Source: PVC group bacterium (lineage in GTDB: Bacteria > Verrucomicrobiota > Kiritimatiellia > SS1-B-03-39 > UBA6053). Taken from it: a stretch of DNA of 12,569 nucleotides. A program made the position numbers and the translations under genes. Below, piece by piece: positions 1-7,657 of the stretch. The number at the start of each line of letters is the position of its first letter. The first letter of the stretch is position 1. Location: positions 1 to 12,569 of the forward strand of contig PXDP01000150.1 in assembly GCA_003565035.1 (NCBI GenBank), read 5' to 3'. The notes under the pieces were generated by a model that did no database searches, was not told the DNA's origin, and saw nothing but the letters and a program-made list of their open reading frames with translations.

Positions 1-2468
1 ATTTCGAAGGCGCGGAGTTCGACGATGCCGAGGCGGCCGCCGGCACGGTTGGGGTCGTAGAGTTTGTCGATACAGAATTCGGCCCGGTGGGTGTTGCCTG
101 TGAGGTCGGTGAGCAGATTGCGGAGGACGCGGTCGACCACCCAGGGGGATTCGCTGCCGTCTTTGGGAAGCTGGGTGAAGGCGATTTCGAGTTCGTGGAG
201 TTTGTCGTCGCGGCCTTCGTCGACCCGCGGGGCCTGGGAGGTGGGGCCGATGAACATGCCGGAAAAGAGATAGCTGAGGCCGGGATGGTGCTGCCAGTAG
301 GTGAGGAGGCTGCGGAGGAGTCCGGGATTGCGGAGAAAGGGACTTTCAGCGGGGGAGGTGCCGCCAAGGGTGACGTGGTTGCCGCCGCCGGTGCCGGTGT
401 GGCGTCCGTCGAGCATGAATTTCTCGGTGCCGAGTCGGGTGAGGCGGGCTTCTTCGTAAAGGGCGGTGGTTTTGAAAACGAGTTCGTCCCAGGTTTTGCT
501 GGGGTGGATGTTGACTTCGATGACCCCGGGGTCGGGGGTGACTTTGATTTCGGTAAGGCGTTCGTCGTGCGGGGGCGGATAGCCTTCGAGAATGACGGGG
601 AGATTGAGTTCGGCGGCGGTGTCTTCGATGCAGCCCAAGAGATCGACATAGTGTTCGGCCTGTGTCAGCGGGGGCAGAAAGACGTAGAGGCGGCCTTCAC
701 GGGCTTCGACGCAGAGGGAGGTGTGGGTGACATCCCTGCAGCGGACCGCCGGGCCGCGGGTGGTCCGGGCCCCAGCGTCCGCAAAAGGTTCGACCGGTTC
801 GAGGGGGGAGGGTTCGGCGGAGAAGGCTTTGTCTTCGGGGGCGGTCCAGGGAATGGAGTCGAGGGGGAGGCGGAGGCCGACGGGGGAGTTGCCGGGGATG
901 AGGTAGAGCTGTTCGCGGCGGAGTTCCCAAGCGCAGCTCACCCAGCGGTCGTGCACGGGATGCCATTGGACGGGAAGCACCACGCCGACGGGGTCGCCGA
1001 GACCTTTTTCGAGGAGTTTGGCGAGGTGTTTGCGTTCGGCAGAATCGTGGAGGCGTTTGTCGGAGGGGTCGAGATTGACGGGGAGGGTGCCTTCTTTCCA
1101 GAGGTAGTAGGCGATGTCCTCGTAGGCGGTGAGTTGGTGTTCGGGGAGGACGCCCAGCCTGTCGGTGAGGGTGTGGAGGAAGCGTTCGGCGTCTGCGTGG
1201 GTGCGTTTGGCGTCCTGATTGGGATCGGCGAGGAGTTCGGGGCGGGTCCAGAGGGGCTGACCGTCGGTGCGCCAGATGCAGCCGTAGGCCCAGCGGGGGA
1301 GGGGCTCGCCGGGGTACCATTTGCCTTCGCCGATGTGGAGAACGGCGCCGGTGGAAAAGCGTTTTTGGAGACGGAGCAGGAGGTCGAACCCAAGTTTTCG
1401 TTTTTTGGGACTGTCGGCAGCGATGTTCCACTCCGGACCGTCCATGTCGTCGATGGAGACAAAGGTGGGTTCGCCGCCCATGGTGAGGCGGACGTCGTTT
1501 TCGGTCAGGGACTGCTCAACGAGGGCGCCGGTGGCCTGGATGGCCTCCCAGTCGGTGTCGGTGTAGGGTTTGGTGACGCGGGGGTCTTCGTGGATGCGGG
1601 TGACCTTGTTTTCGAAGGCGAAGTCGGTTTTGCAGACTTCGGAGGCACCGTCGATGGCGGCGGCGCTCTGGGGATCGGGGGTGCAGGCGAGGGGGATGTG
1701 GCCTTCGCCGGCGAAGAGGCCGGAGGTGGGATCCATGCCGACCCAGCCGGCGCCGGGGAGGTAGATTTCGGTCCAGGCGTGGAGGTCGGTGAAATCCGCT
1801 TCCGGACCGGAGGGGCCGTCGAGAGATTTTTCGTCGGCGGTGAGCTGGACGAGGTAGCCGGAAACGAAGCGGGCGGCGTAGCCGAAGCGGCGGAGGGCAT
1901 TGACGAGCAGCCAGGCGCTGTCGCGGCAGGAGCCGGTGCCGAGGGTGAGGGTTTGTTCGCAGGACTGGACACCGGCTTCGAGGCGGATGGTGTAGCCGAC
2001 GACCCGGTTGACGGCCTGGTTGATGGCGACCAGCCAGTCGATGGTGTTGAGGTCTTTGGGCGGGGTGAGGGTCTCAAAGAAGGCGGAGAAGGCGGGGCTG
2101 TCCTCGTGGGTTTCCAGGTAGGGCTGGAGATCGCGGCGGGTTGCGTCGGTATAGGCGAAGGGAACGGTTTCGGCTTTGGATTCGAGGAAGAAGTCAAACG
2201 GATTGATGGTGGTGAGGTCGGCGATGACCTCCACGGAGACATCCAGTTTGGAGACGCGTTCGGGGAAAACGACGCGGGCGAGGTAGTTGCCGAAGGGGTC
2301 CTGCTGCCAATTGATGAAATGATTTTCGGGCAGGATTTTCAGGGAGTAAGCCTCAATCGGAGTGCGGCTGTGTGGCGCGGGCCGCAGACGGATGATGTGG
2401 GGGGAGAGCGTAATCGGACGCTCGTAGGTATAGGTGGTGTGATGGAGGAGTGCAACGTGAATAGCCAT
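1..2468 (-). CDS. Transglutaminase-like / DUF2126 family protein, C-terminus cut by window edge
   Basis: Reading the minus strand from the ATG at 2468-2466 gives an open frame of about 822 codons that runs off the left edge. Residues 1-150 match the N-terminal region of bacterial transglutaminase-like proteins (start MAIHVALLHHTTYTYERP). Residues 165-260 are the papain-like core with a full triad: Cys181 in GTGSCRDSAWLL, His230 in DLHAWTEIYLP and Asp246 in GMDPTSG. From about residue 320 the sequence resembles DUF2126 (GGEPTFVS at 331-338, GEGKWYPGEPLPRW from 380, and a GTGGGNH motif near 690). Family members are usually about 1,100 residues, so roughly a quarter is missing. The start is secure: an in-frame TAA lies eight codons upstream and there is no other ATG, although no Shine-Dalgarno is visible. 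No signal peptide is seen, so it is probably cytoplasmic. Substrate and reaction are unknown; protease or amidase activity is as likely as crosslinking. Confidence 0.9.
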   Translation of the reverse strand, partial: MAIHVALLHHTTYTYERPITLSPHIIRLRPAPHSRTPIEAYSLKILPENHFINWQQDPFGNYLARVVFPERVSKLDVSVEVIADLTTINPFDFFLESKAETVPFAYTDATRRDLQPYLETHEDSPAFSAFFETLTPPKDLNTIDWLVAINQAVNRVVGYTIRLEAGVQSCEQTLTLGTGSCRDSAWLLVNALRRFGYAARFVSGYLVQLTADEKSLDGPSGPEADFTDLHAWTEIYLPGAGWVGMDPTSGLFAGEGHIPLACTPDPQSAAAIDGASEVCKTDFAFENKVTRIHEDPRVTKPYTDTDWEAIQATGALVEQSLTENDVRLTMGGEPTFVSIDDMDGPEWNIAADSPKKRKLGFDLLLRLQKRFSTGAVLHIGEGKWYPGEPLPRWAYGCIWRTDGQPLWTRPELLADPNQDAKRTHADAERFLHTLTDRLGVLPEHQLTAYEDIAYYLWKEGTLPVNLDPSDKRLHDSAERKHLAKLLEKGLGDPVGVVLPVQWHPVHDRWVSCAWELRREQLYLIPGNSPVGLRLPLDSIPWTAPEDKAFSAEPSPLEPVEPFADAGARTTRGPAVRCRDVTHTSLCVEAREGRLYVFLPPLTQAEHYVDLLGCIEDTAAELNLPVILEGYPPPHDERLTEIKVTPDPGVIEVNIHPSKTWDELVFKTTALYEEARLTRLGTEKFMLDGRHTGTGGGNHVTLGGTSPAESPFLRNPGLLRSLLTYWQHHPGLSYLFSGMFIGPTSQAPRVDEGRDDKLHELEIAFTQLPKDGSESPWVVDRVLRNLLTDLTGNTHRAEFCIDKLYDPNRAGGRLGIVELRAFE

Positions 2469-2804
2469 AGGACTTACTATGCGGGGCTTTTAAGGATTAG
2501 CCAGCAGAAAAGAGGCGGGCAGGTCCCTGGATCAAGCGAATTAACGTTTTTGTTGTATTAAATTGAGTGAGCGACAGAATTGTAAGGTGGTGATTCTTTC
2601 CCTATCCTTTGTCCGGCGCAGCGATCCGTTGGGTATTCACCCATTCCGGGATGCGCTCAGCTCCGATCCATGGACATTCGATGGGTTGACTTGTTTGGCG
2701 CGCTGCGCTAGCGTTCTGTCAAATTCCGACCCTTGTGATTTCCGTCCGGCAGCGTGCGGGAAAGCGTCCGGGGCATCTTAAAACCGTATTTTGAGCATAA
2801 TCGT
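2469..2804. other. Divergent intergenic region, 336 bp
   Basis: This region separates the minus-strand DUF2126 gene from the plus-strand barrel gene. It holds a candidate plus-strand promoter (2686-2714) and a small perfect hairpin at 2630-2643 (TGGGT-attc-ACCCA). I found no convincing promoter for the minus-strand gene; the AT-rich stretch around 2540-2565 is the best place to look. Short open frames here have no recognisable features and no ribosome binding sites. Confidence 0.6.
2686..2714 (+). promoter_or_regulatory. Candidate promoter of the barrel-protein gene
   Basis: A TTGACT hexamer (2686-2691) is followed after 17 bp by TAGCGT (2709-2714), inside the 8-bp palindrome CGCTAGCG (2706-2713). 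The -35 box is near the sigma-70 consensus; the -10 box keeps only TA at the start and T at the end. A start near 2721 would leave a leader of about 84 nt. Its -10 box closely resembles the one upstream of tRNA-Thr, which raises my confidence that it is real. Confidence 0.5.
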
Positions 2805-3905
2805 ATGAAACAATTCGTGATGGCGGGTCTTTTGGGGAGCATGTCCGTGCTTCTCTGGGCGGAGAATGGCCTGGTTGGCACCGAACCGGCGATTTCACAA
2901 ATGCCGGGGGAGGGCGGCTCTTTCCGGGAACGCGAGGTGTCTGCGGTTCCTCCGCAGGAGATGCAGACAAACAGGCTGGTTGCCGGGGGACGGGGAACGT
3001 CCGGGGTTTCGCTGGAAATTTCCGGCGGAATCGGCGGAATTCGGGATGTGGAGGGGAGGGGGACTGAGCAGATAGACGGCCGCGGATTCACCGGAGCGCT
3101 GAACCTGAATCTGTCGGAGTTGGGCGTGAACGACGGATCGGATTCTCGATTTTTGCGCGCTAAACTGATGAATAGCTGGGTGACCTTCTTTCTGAATTAT
3201 TATCAGGGTTCAGTTTCGGGTCAGGGGACGACCGACTCGGATTTACGGCTGAATGTGGACGGGGTGGAGTTTGCCGGGCGGATTTTCGATTACCTGCTGA
3301 TTCCCGGAGGCGGTCAGTATTCGCTGGAGCTTGAAAACACCTGGCTTGGGGTCGGGATGCACTTTACCCCGCTGACGGTTAATCCGGACGGGAGGATCCG
3401 CTTTACGCCCTGGCTGCACCTGGGGCTGCAATATGTGGCACTGGAGTATCGGGTGGATGCCGGAGCGACAACCACGGTGCAGTTTGATCCGCAGACGCAG
3501 CGTACGTTTGCGTTCCGGGGAAGCGCCAACAGTGAGGAGCAGGCCTTGATGCCGGAGTATGGCTTTGGCGGGGAGGTGCGGCTGCAACTCTGGGAGCGGG
3601 CCGGGAAACGGGTTCAGCTCGTCGGCGACGCCACCTACAAACGCCTGGACCTGCAGGATGGGATCGGGAGTCTGAGTTTTGATAACACCTCTTTTGAGGA
3701 CGTTGACTTCACCTATGCGGCACTGGAGGTGAATGTGTATGTGCTCTATCCTCTTACCCCGGCGGTGGATCTGATCTGTGGGGTTTATGTGGAACAGGTG
3801 GATATGGACTACACTTTCGCGGGCGACCGGCGGGTGGAGGGGCTGGACCGGGAGGTGAATCTGGAATACACGCTGTACGGCTTCAAGGCGGGGCTGAAGT
3901 TCTAA
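2805..3905 (+). CDS. Putative outer-membrane beta-barrel protein, function unknown
   Basis: This gene encodes 366 residues that I do not recognise as a named family. Translation from the ATG at 2805 starts MKQFVMAGLLGSMSVLLWA, a typical signal peptide with likely cleavage after Ala19; an in-frame ATG at 2754 would bury this signal behind 17 polar residues, so 2805 is preferred. After a low-complexity Gly/Pro/Glu-rich stretch (about 20-80), the rest alternates polar and hydrophobic residues with frequent aromatics and turns, for example LHLGLQYVALEYRV, YAALEVNVYVLYPL and the end YGFKAGLKF. Such alternation and a terminal Phe are typical of outer-membrane barrels recognised by the BAM machinery. 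I infer a roughly 8-12-stranded barrel, which could be a porin-like or structural protein. No Shine-Dalgarno precedes the start. It appears to be a single-gene unit between the divergent DUF2126 gene and the tRNA/tuf promoter, with no clear terminator hairpin after its stop. Confidence 0.75.
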   Translation: MKQFVMAGLLGSMSVLLWAENGLVGTEPAISQMPGEGGSFREREVSAVPPQEMQTNRLVAGGRGTSGVSLEISGGIGGIRDVEGRGTEQIDGRGFTGALNLNLSELGVNDGSDSRFLRAKLMNSWVTFFLNYYQGSVSGQGTTDSDLRLNVDGVEFAGRIFDYLLIPGGGQYSLELENTWLGVGMHFTPLTVNPDGRIRFTPWLHLGLQYVALEYRVDAGATTTVQFDPQTQRTFAFRGSANSEEQALMPEYGFGGEVRLQLWERAGKRVQLVGDATYKRLDLQDGIGSLSFDNTSFEDVDFTYAALEVNVYVLYPLTPAVDLICGVYVEQVDMDYTFAGDRRVEGLDREVNLEYTLYGFKAGLKF

Positions 3906-3909
3906 AACA

Positions 3910-3967
3910 CGAAAAAAAAGTAAAATAGCTTTTGACAAGTGGAGCCATTTGGCTAGTGTGCTCCCCC
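3910..3967 (+). promoter_or_regulatory. Strong candidate promoter for tRNA-Thr and tuf
   Basis: An A-rich stretch (eight A at 3912-3919, then TAAAATAG) lies where an UP element would contact the alpha subunits. It precedes a perfect TTGACA -35 (3932-3937). After 16 bp comes TAGTGT (3954-3959), a weak but plausible -10. The following GCTCCCCC (3960-3967) is a GC-rich discriminator, a known feature of promoters under stringent (ppGpp) control. The layout is that expected of a stable-RNA promoter. The leader to the tRNA would be about 130 nt. Confidence 0.7.
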
Positions 3968-3997
3968 ATTTCCGAAAAAAACACTGGAGCCACTTGT
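3935..3997 (+). repeat. Direct and inverted repeat overlapping the tRNA/tuf promoter
   Basis: TGGAGCCATTTG (3940-3951) and TGGAGCCACTTG (3985-3996) match at 11 of 12 bases, 45 bp apart. The same copies also form an 8-bp inverted repeat, ACAAGTGG (3935-3942) with CCACTTGT (3990-3997). The left copy overlaps the -35 box and spacer, and the right copy lies about 20-30 bp into the presumed transcript. It could be an operator pair or coincidence. Confidence 0.4.
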
Positions 3998-4010
3998 GCG
4001 TTTTGGTGTT

Positions 4011-4061
4011 GGAAACGGTCTTTGATTGCCGATGTGAACCGAGGTTTCCGGAGTGCCGGAA
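4011..4061 (+). promoter_or_regulatory. Two mutually exclusive hairpins in the tRNA-Thr leader
   Basis: GGAAAC (4011-4016) can pair with GTTTCC (4044-4049). Alternatively TTCCGG (4046-4051) pairs with CCGGAA (4056-4061) around a 4-nt loop. The two share 4046-4049, so only one can form. No U-tract follows, so a classical terminator is unlikely; processing of the tRNA precursor is an alternative role. Confidence 0.3.
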
Positions 4062-4096
4062 GGTCCCCGGGAGGCTGATCCCATAACGTTATAAAG

Positions 4097-4172
4097 GCCC
4101 ACGTAGCTCAGTTGGTAGAGCACATCCTTGGTAAGGATGAGGTCAGCGGTTCGATCCCGCTCGTGGGCTCCA
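4097..4172 (+). tRNA. tRNA-Thr (anticodon GGU)
   Basis: A complete 76-nt cloverleaf: the 7-bp acceptor stem GCCCACG/CGTGGGC, D arm with AGTTGGTA loop, 5-bp anticodon stem CATCC/GGATG around TTGGTAA, 5-bp variable loop, and T arm AGCGG-TTCGATC-CCGCT. The anticodon GGT is at 4130-4132 and reads ACC and ACU threonine codons. The discriminator is U and the CCA end (4170-4172) is encoded. It lies 118 bp before tuf, and co-transcription of tRNA-Thr with tuf is a known bacterial arrangement (as in the E. coli tufB operon). Confidence 0.97.
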
Positions 4173-4290
4173 GTTGCCGGGGAGACGGGTCACATTGGCG
4201 GGAGAGGGGCGTTTTCGATTTCGGAAATCTGCCAAGCGTATTTACCGAGACATCCAACAAACCCATAACCTACATCCAGGAGATTCTCCC

Positions 4291-5499
<1,209 letters not shown>

Positions 5500-5510
5500 C
5501 CTTCCTTTTG

Positions 5511-5550
5511 CCGCGGAGTTTCCGGTCCTGCCGGACCGGAAGTTCCGCGG
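5511..5550 (+). promoter_or_regulatory. 18-bp hairpin between tuf and tRNA-Trp
   Basis: Left arm 5511-5528 (CCGCGGAGTTTCCGGTCC) pairs along its whole length with 5533-5550 (GGACCGGAAGTTCCGCGG) if two G-U wobbles are allowed, around a 4-nt loop TGCC. It starts 11 bp after the tuf stop. No run of U follows, so it may be an imperfect terminator, a 3' stabiliser of the tuf message, or an RNase III site that separates tuf from the downstream tRNA. Confidence 0.7.
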
Positions 5551-5553
5551 TGA

Positions 5554-5575
5554 CGTTTCTCTTCACGGAGAAACG
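5554..5575 (+). promoter_or_regulatory. Second hairpin before tRNA-Trp
   Basis: CGTTTCTC (5554-5561) pairs perfectly with GAGAAACG (5568-5575) around the loop TTCACG. It lies 3 bp after the larger hairpin and 22 bp before tRNA-Trp, and is likely part of the same processing or attenuation region. Confidence 0.5.
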
Positions 5576-5597
5576 CCGGAACACTCATTCTTCTTAT

Positions 5598-5673
5598 AGG
5601 TCAGTAGCTCAATTGGCAGAGCACCGGTCTCCAAAACCGGGGGTTGGGGGTTCGAGGCCCTCCTGACCTGCCA
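5598..5673 (+). tRNA. tRNA-Trp (anticodon CCA)
   Basis: A complete 76-nt cloverleaf: acceptor stem AGGTCAG/CTGACCT, D arm with AATTGGCA loop, anticodon stem CCGGT/ACCGG around CTCCAAA, and T arm GGGGG-TTCGAGG-CCCTC with one G-U pair. The anticodon CCA (5631-5633) reads UGG. The discriminator is G and the CCA end is encoded at 5671-5673. A tRNA-Trp between tuf and secE is a common bacterial order. An L33 gene (rpmG), often found here, is absent. Confidence 0.97.
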
Positions 5674-5730
5674 CTTTTTGACCCGCCGTTCGCGGCAGGC
5701 AACCATTCACGCTAATCCAACGTCCCTTTT

Positions 5731-5928
5731 ATGGAATCAACCGGACCCTTCTCACGTGTCGGCACCTTTTTTAAAGATGTGCAGGCTGAACTGCTGAAAT
5801 GCACCTGGCCCACCTGGCCGGAGCTGCGCCAATCCACGCTGGTCGTGATTGTCAGCTTTTTGCTGCTGGGTCTGTTTGTATCCGTTTCGGATGTGGTGCT
5901 GCGCTGGCTGGTGCAGGTCATTCTTTAA
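5731..5928 (+). CDS. secE: Preprotein translocase subunit SecE
   Basis: SecE clamps SecY in the inner-membrane protein-export channel. The 65 residues are the short single-span form of the family. The conserved amphipathic segment VQAELLKCTWPTWPEL (17-32) precedes the strongly hydrophobic span from about Ser35 to Val52, and the C-terminus also remains hydrophobic. The canonical WP of the family is present at 26-27. The start at 5731 gives the expected length, but no Shine-Dalgarno is visible upstream (the preceding bases are pyrimidine-rich). It is 57 bp after tRNA-Trp and 26 bp before nusG, the near-universal secE-nusG pairing. A small UUCG-loop hairpin (5685-5696) lies in the gap after the tRNA. 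Confidence 0.95.
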   Translation: MESTGPFSRVGTFFKDVQAELLKCTWPTWPELRQSTLVVIVSFLLLGLFVSVSDVVLRWLVQVIL

Positions 5929-5954
5929 CCGTGTCCGTGGAGACGTACCCTAAA

Positions 5955-6500
5955 ATGAAAATGCAATGGTTTGTCTTACACTGTCTTTCCGGGCAGGAAT
6001 TTAAAATCAAACAGAACATTGACCGCCGCATCCAAATTGAGGAAGTGGGGGATCTGGTTGAGGAGATTCTGATTCCGACGGAAAAGGTTTCGGAAACGAA
6101 GCTGGGCAAGAAGCGTGAAATGACCCGGAAGTTTTTCCCCGGATATGTGCTGGGGAAATTGGCCCTTTACAACGACGACAACAGTATCAACGAACGGACC
6201 TGGCATTTCATTCAGGATACACCCGGCATTATCGGGTTTATCGGCGGCGAGAAGCCGGCACCGTTACGGCAGAGCGAAGTGGAAAGCATCCTCCATCAGA
6301 TTGAAGATAAAAAAGCAAAAGTCACGCCGAAGATCAATTTTGGTCTGGGCGAGGTGGTGAAAATCATTGACGGACCGTTTGAGAACTTCACGGGACCGGT
6401 GATGGAAATCACCGATAAGGTCATCAAGGTGGATGTGGACATTTTCGGACGCAAAGTGACGGTTGAGTGCGAATACTGGCAAGTCGAAAAAATCAGCTAG
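5955..6500 (+). CDS. nusG: Transcription termination/antitermination factor NusG
   Basis: NusG binds RNA polymerase, affects pausing, and links it to Rho or to the ribosome. From the ATG at 5955 it has 181 residues, the same length as E. coli NusG. The NGN domain (about 1-115) begins MKMQWFVLHCLSGQEFKIKQ and includes KFFPGYVLGKL (59-69) and GIIGFIGG (91-98). The KOW domain (about 128-181) holds FGLGEVVKIIDGPFENFTG (129-147) and ends in EYWQVEKIS. A second Met two codons on is an alternative start. There is no clear Shine-Dalgarno. It follows secE by 26 bp and precedes rplK by 16 bp, so it is probably on one transcript with both. Confidence 0.97.
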   Translation: MKMQWFVLHCLSGQEFKIKQNIDRRIQIEEVGDLVEEILIPTEKVSETKLGKKREMTRKFFPGYVLGKLALYNDDNSINERTWHFIQDTPGIIGFIGGEKPAPLRQSEVESILHQIEDKKAKVTPKINFGLGEVVKIIDGPFENFTGPVMEITDKVIKVDVDIFGRKVTVECEYWQVEKIS

Positions 6501-6516
6501 GTGTGGAACCGAAAAC

Positions 6517-6939
6517 ATGGCAAAAAAAATAACAGGTTATATTAAACTGCAGATTCCCGCCGGACAGGCGAATCCCGCACCCCCGATTGGACCCGCACTG
6601 GGCTCCAAGGGTGTGAACATTATGGAATTCTGCAAGGCGTACAATGCAGCGACCCAGGACAAGGTCGGTCTGGTGATTCCCGTGGTGATCACGGTATATC
6701 AGGACCGCTCCTTCACCTTTGAGCTGAAGAGTCCGCCGGCGTCCGTTCTTCTGAAGAAGGCCGCAGGGATTGCCAAGGGCAGTCCCGTCCCGAACCGCAA
6801 CAAAGTGGGCAAAGTCACCCGTGACCAGCTCGCAAAAATTGCGGAAGAGAAAAAATCCGATTTAAATGCCGCCAGTGTGGACGCGGCCGTCGAGATGATC
6901 GCCGGCACCGCGCGCAGCATGGGCATTGAGGTGGAGTAA
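6517..6939 (+). CDS. rplK: 50S ribosomal protein L11
   Basis: L11 sits at the base of the ribosomal stalk on the GTPase-associated region of 23S rRNA. The product is 140 residues, the normal bacterial length. The N-terminal domain has the proline-rich segment PAPPIGPALGSKGVNIMEF (20-38), where thiopeptide antibiotics contact L11. The C-terminal RNA-binding domain (about 72-140) carries NRNKVGKVTRDQLAKIAE (93-110) and ends GIEVE. The start MAKKITGYIK at 6517 was chosen over an upstream frame opening at 6463 that lies inside nusG and adds 18 unrelated residues. It is followed by rplA after 4 bp, so the two are probably translationally coupled. Confidence 0.98.
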   Translation: MAKKITGYIKLQIPAGQANPAPPIGPALGSKGVNIMEFCKAYNAATQDKVGLVIPVVITVYQDRSFTFELKSPPASVLLKKAAGIAKGSPVPNRNKVGKVTRDQLAKIAEEKKSDLNAASVDAAVEMIAGTARSMGIEVE

Positions 6940-6943
6940 TTCT

Positions 6944-7639
6944 ATGGCAAAGCATGGAAAAAAATATCGTAAAGTGACAGAGCATCTGTCTGCGGGCAAG
7001 CTCTTCGGTCTCAACGAAGCTGTGGAATTTCTGAAAAAGAACACCTTCACAAAATTCGATGAAACCGCGGAAATCGCCTTCCGTCTGGGTGTGGACCCGA
7101 CCAAATCCGACCAGTCCGTCCGCGGCAGTGTTTCGCTGCCCCACGGATCCGGTAAAGATGTCCGGGTGATCGTGTTCGCCAGCGGCCCCGCCGCGGATGA
7201 AGCACGGGAAGCCGGTGCCAACGAAGTCGGTTTTCAGGAGCTGATTGACAAGGTGAAAGGCGGATGGGTTGATTTTGATATCGCCATCGCCACCACCGAC
7301 GCCATGGCGGAAGTGCGCAAACTGGGTAAAGTGCTGGGTCCCCGCGGCCTGATGCCGAATCCCCGTGCGGGCACGGTGACGGAAGACACTGCCGCCGCGG
7401 TGAAACAGTTCAAAGCGGGCCGGGTTGAGTTCAAGATGGACAAAGCCGGCAACGTCAACATTCCTTTCGGCAAGCTGAGCTTTGAGCCGGCGATGCTGGA
7501 GGAGAATGGCAAAGCGGTGATTGCCGCGGTGATGGCCGCCAAGCCCCAGGCCTGCAAAGGCGTGTATGTTAAAAAAGTGACGGTCAGCAGCACCATGGGA
7601 CCGGGACTTCCTCTGGAAGCCCGCGAACTGACTGTCTGA
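6944..7639 (+). CDS. rplA: 50S ribosomal protein L1
   Basis: L1 forms the mobile stalk that guides deacylated tRNA out of the E site. The 231 residues match the usual length. It begins MAKHGKKYRK, and the signature LGPRGLMPNPRAGTVT lies at 131-146, followed by the RNA-contacting VEFKMDKAGNVNIPFG segment. The start at 6944 is supported by GGAG at 6933-6936, inside the last codons of rplK; this overlap favours coupling between L11 and L1. In E. coli L1 represses its own L11-L1 transcript by binding an rRNA-like leader; the 16-bp gap before rplK leaves little room for such a site here. Confidence 0.98.
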   Translation: MAKHGKKYRKVTEHLSAGKLFGLNEAVEFLKKNTFTKFDETAEIAFRLGVDPTKSDQSVRGSVSLPHGSGKDVRVIVFASGPAADEAREAGANEVGFQELIDKVKGGWVDFDIAIATTDAMAEVRKLGKVLGPRGLMPNPRAGTVTEDTAAAVKQFKAGRVEFKMDKAGNVNIPFGKLSFEPAMLEENGKAVIAAVMAAKPQACKGVYVKKVTVSSTMGPGLPLEARELTV

Positions 7640-7657
7640 TGCCGGAGGGTTCAAATT

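Noticed and set aside
87..2561. An 824-codon open frame on the + strand over the DUF2126 gene
   Set aside because: It is also in register with the real minus-strand codons, and its product is a Gly/Glu/Phe/Val-rich low-complexity sequence. The minus-strand frame has a catalytic triad and family motifs.
2563..2781. A 72-codon open frame in the divergent intergenic region
   Set aside because: No ribosome binding site, no recognisable motif, and it runs across the candidate promoter of the barrel gene.
4090..4095. TATAAA just before tRNA-Thr as a -10 box
   Set aside because: It ends 1 bp before the mature tRNA 5' end, leaving no room for a start site upstream, and has no -35 partner.
5678..5706. 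TTGACC before secE as a promoter
   Set aside because: No -10-like sequence at the right distance (AACCAT); the T-run after the tRNA more likely reflects chance or RNA 3' trailer sequence.
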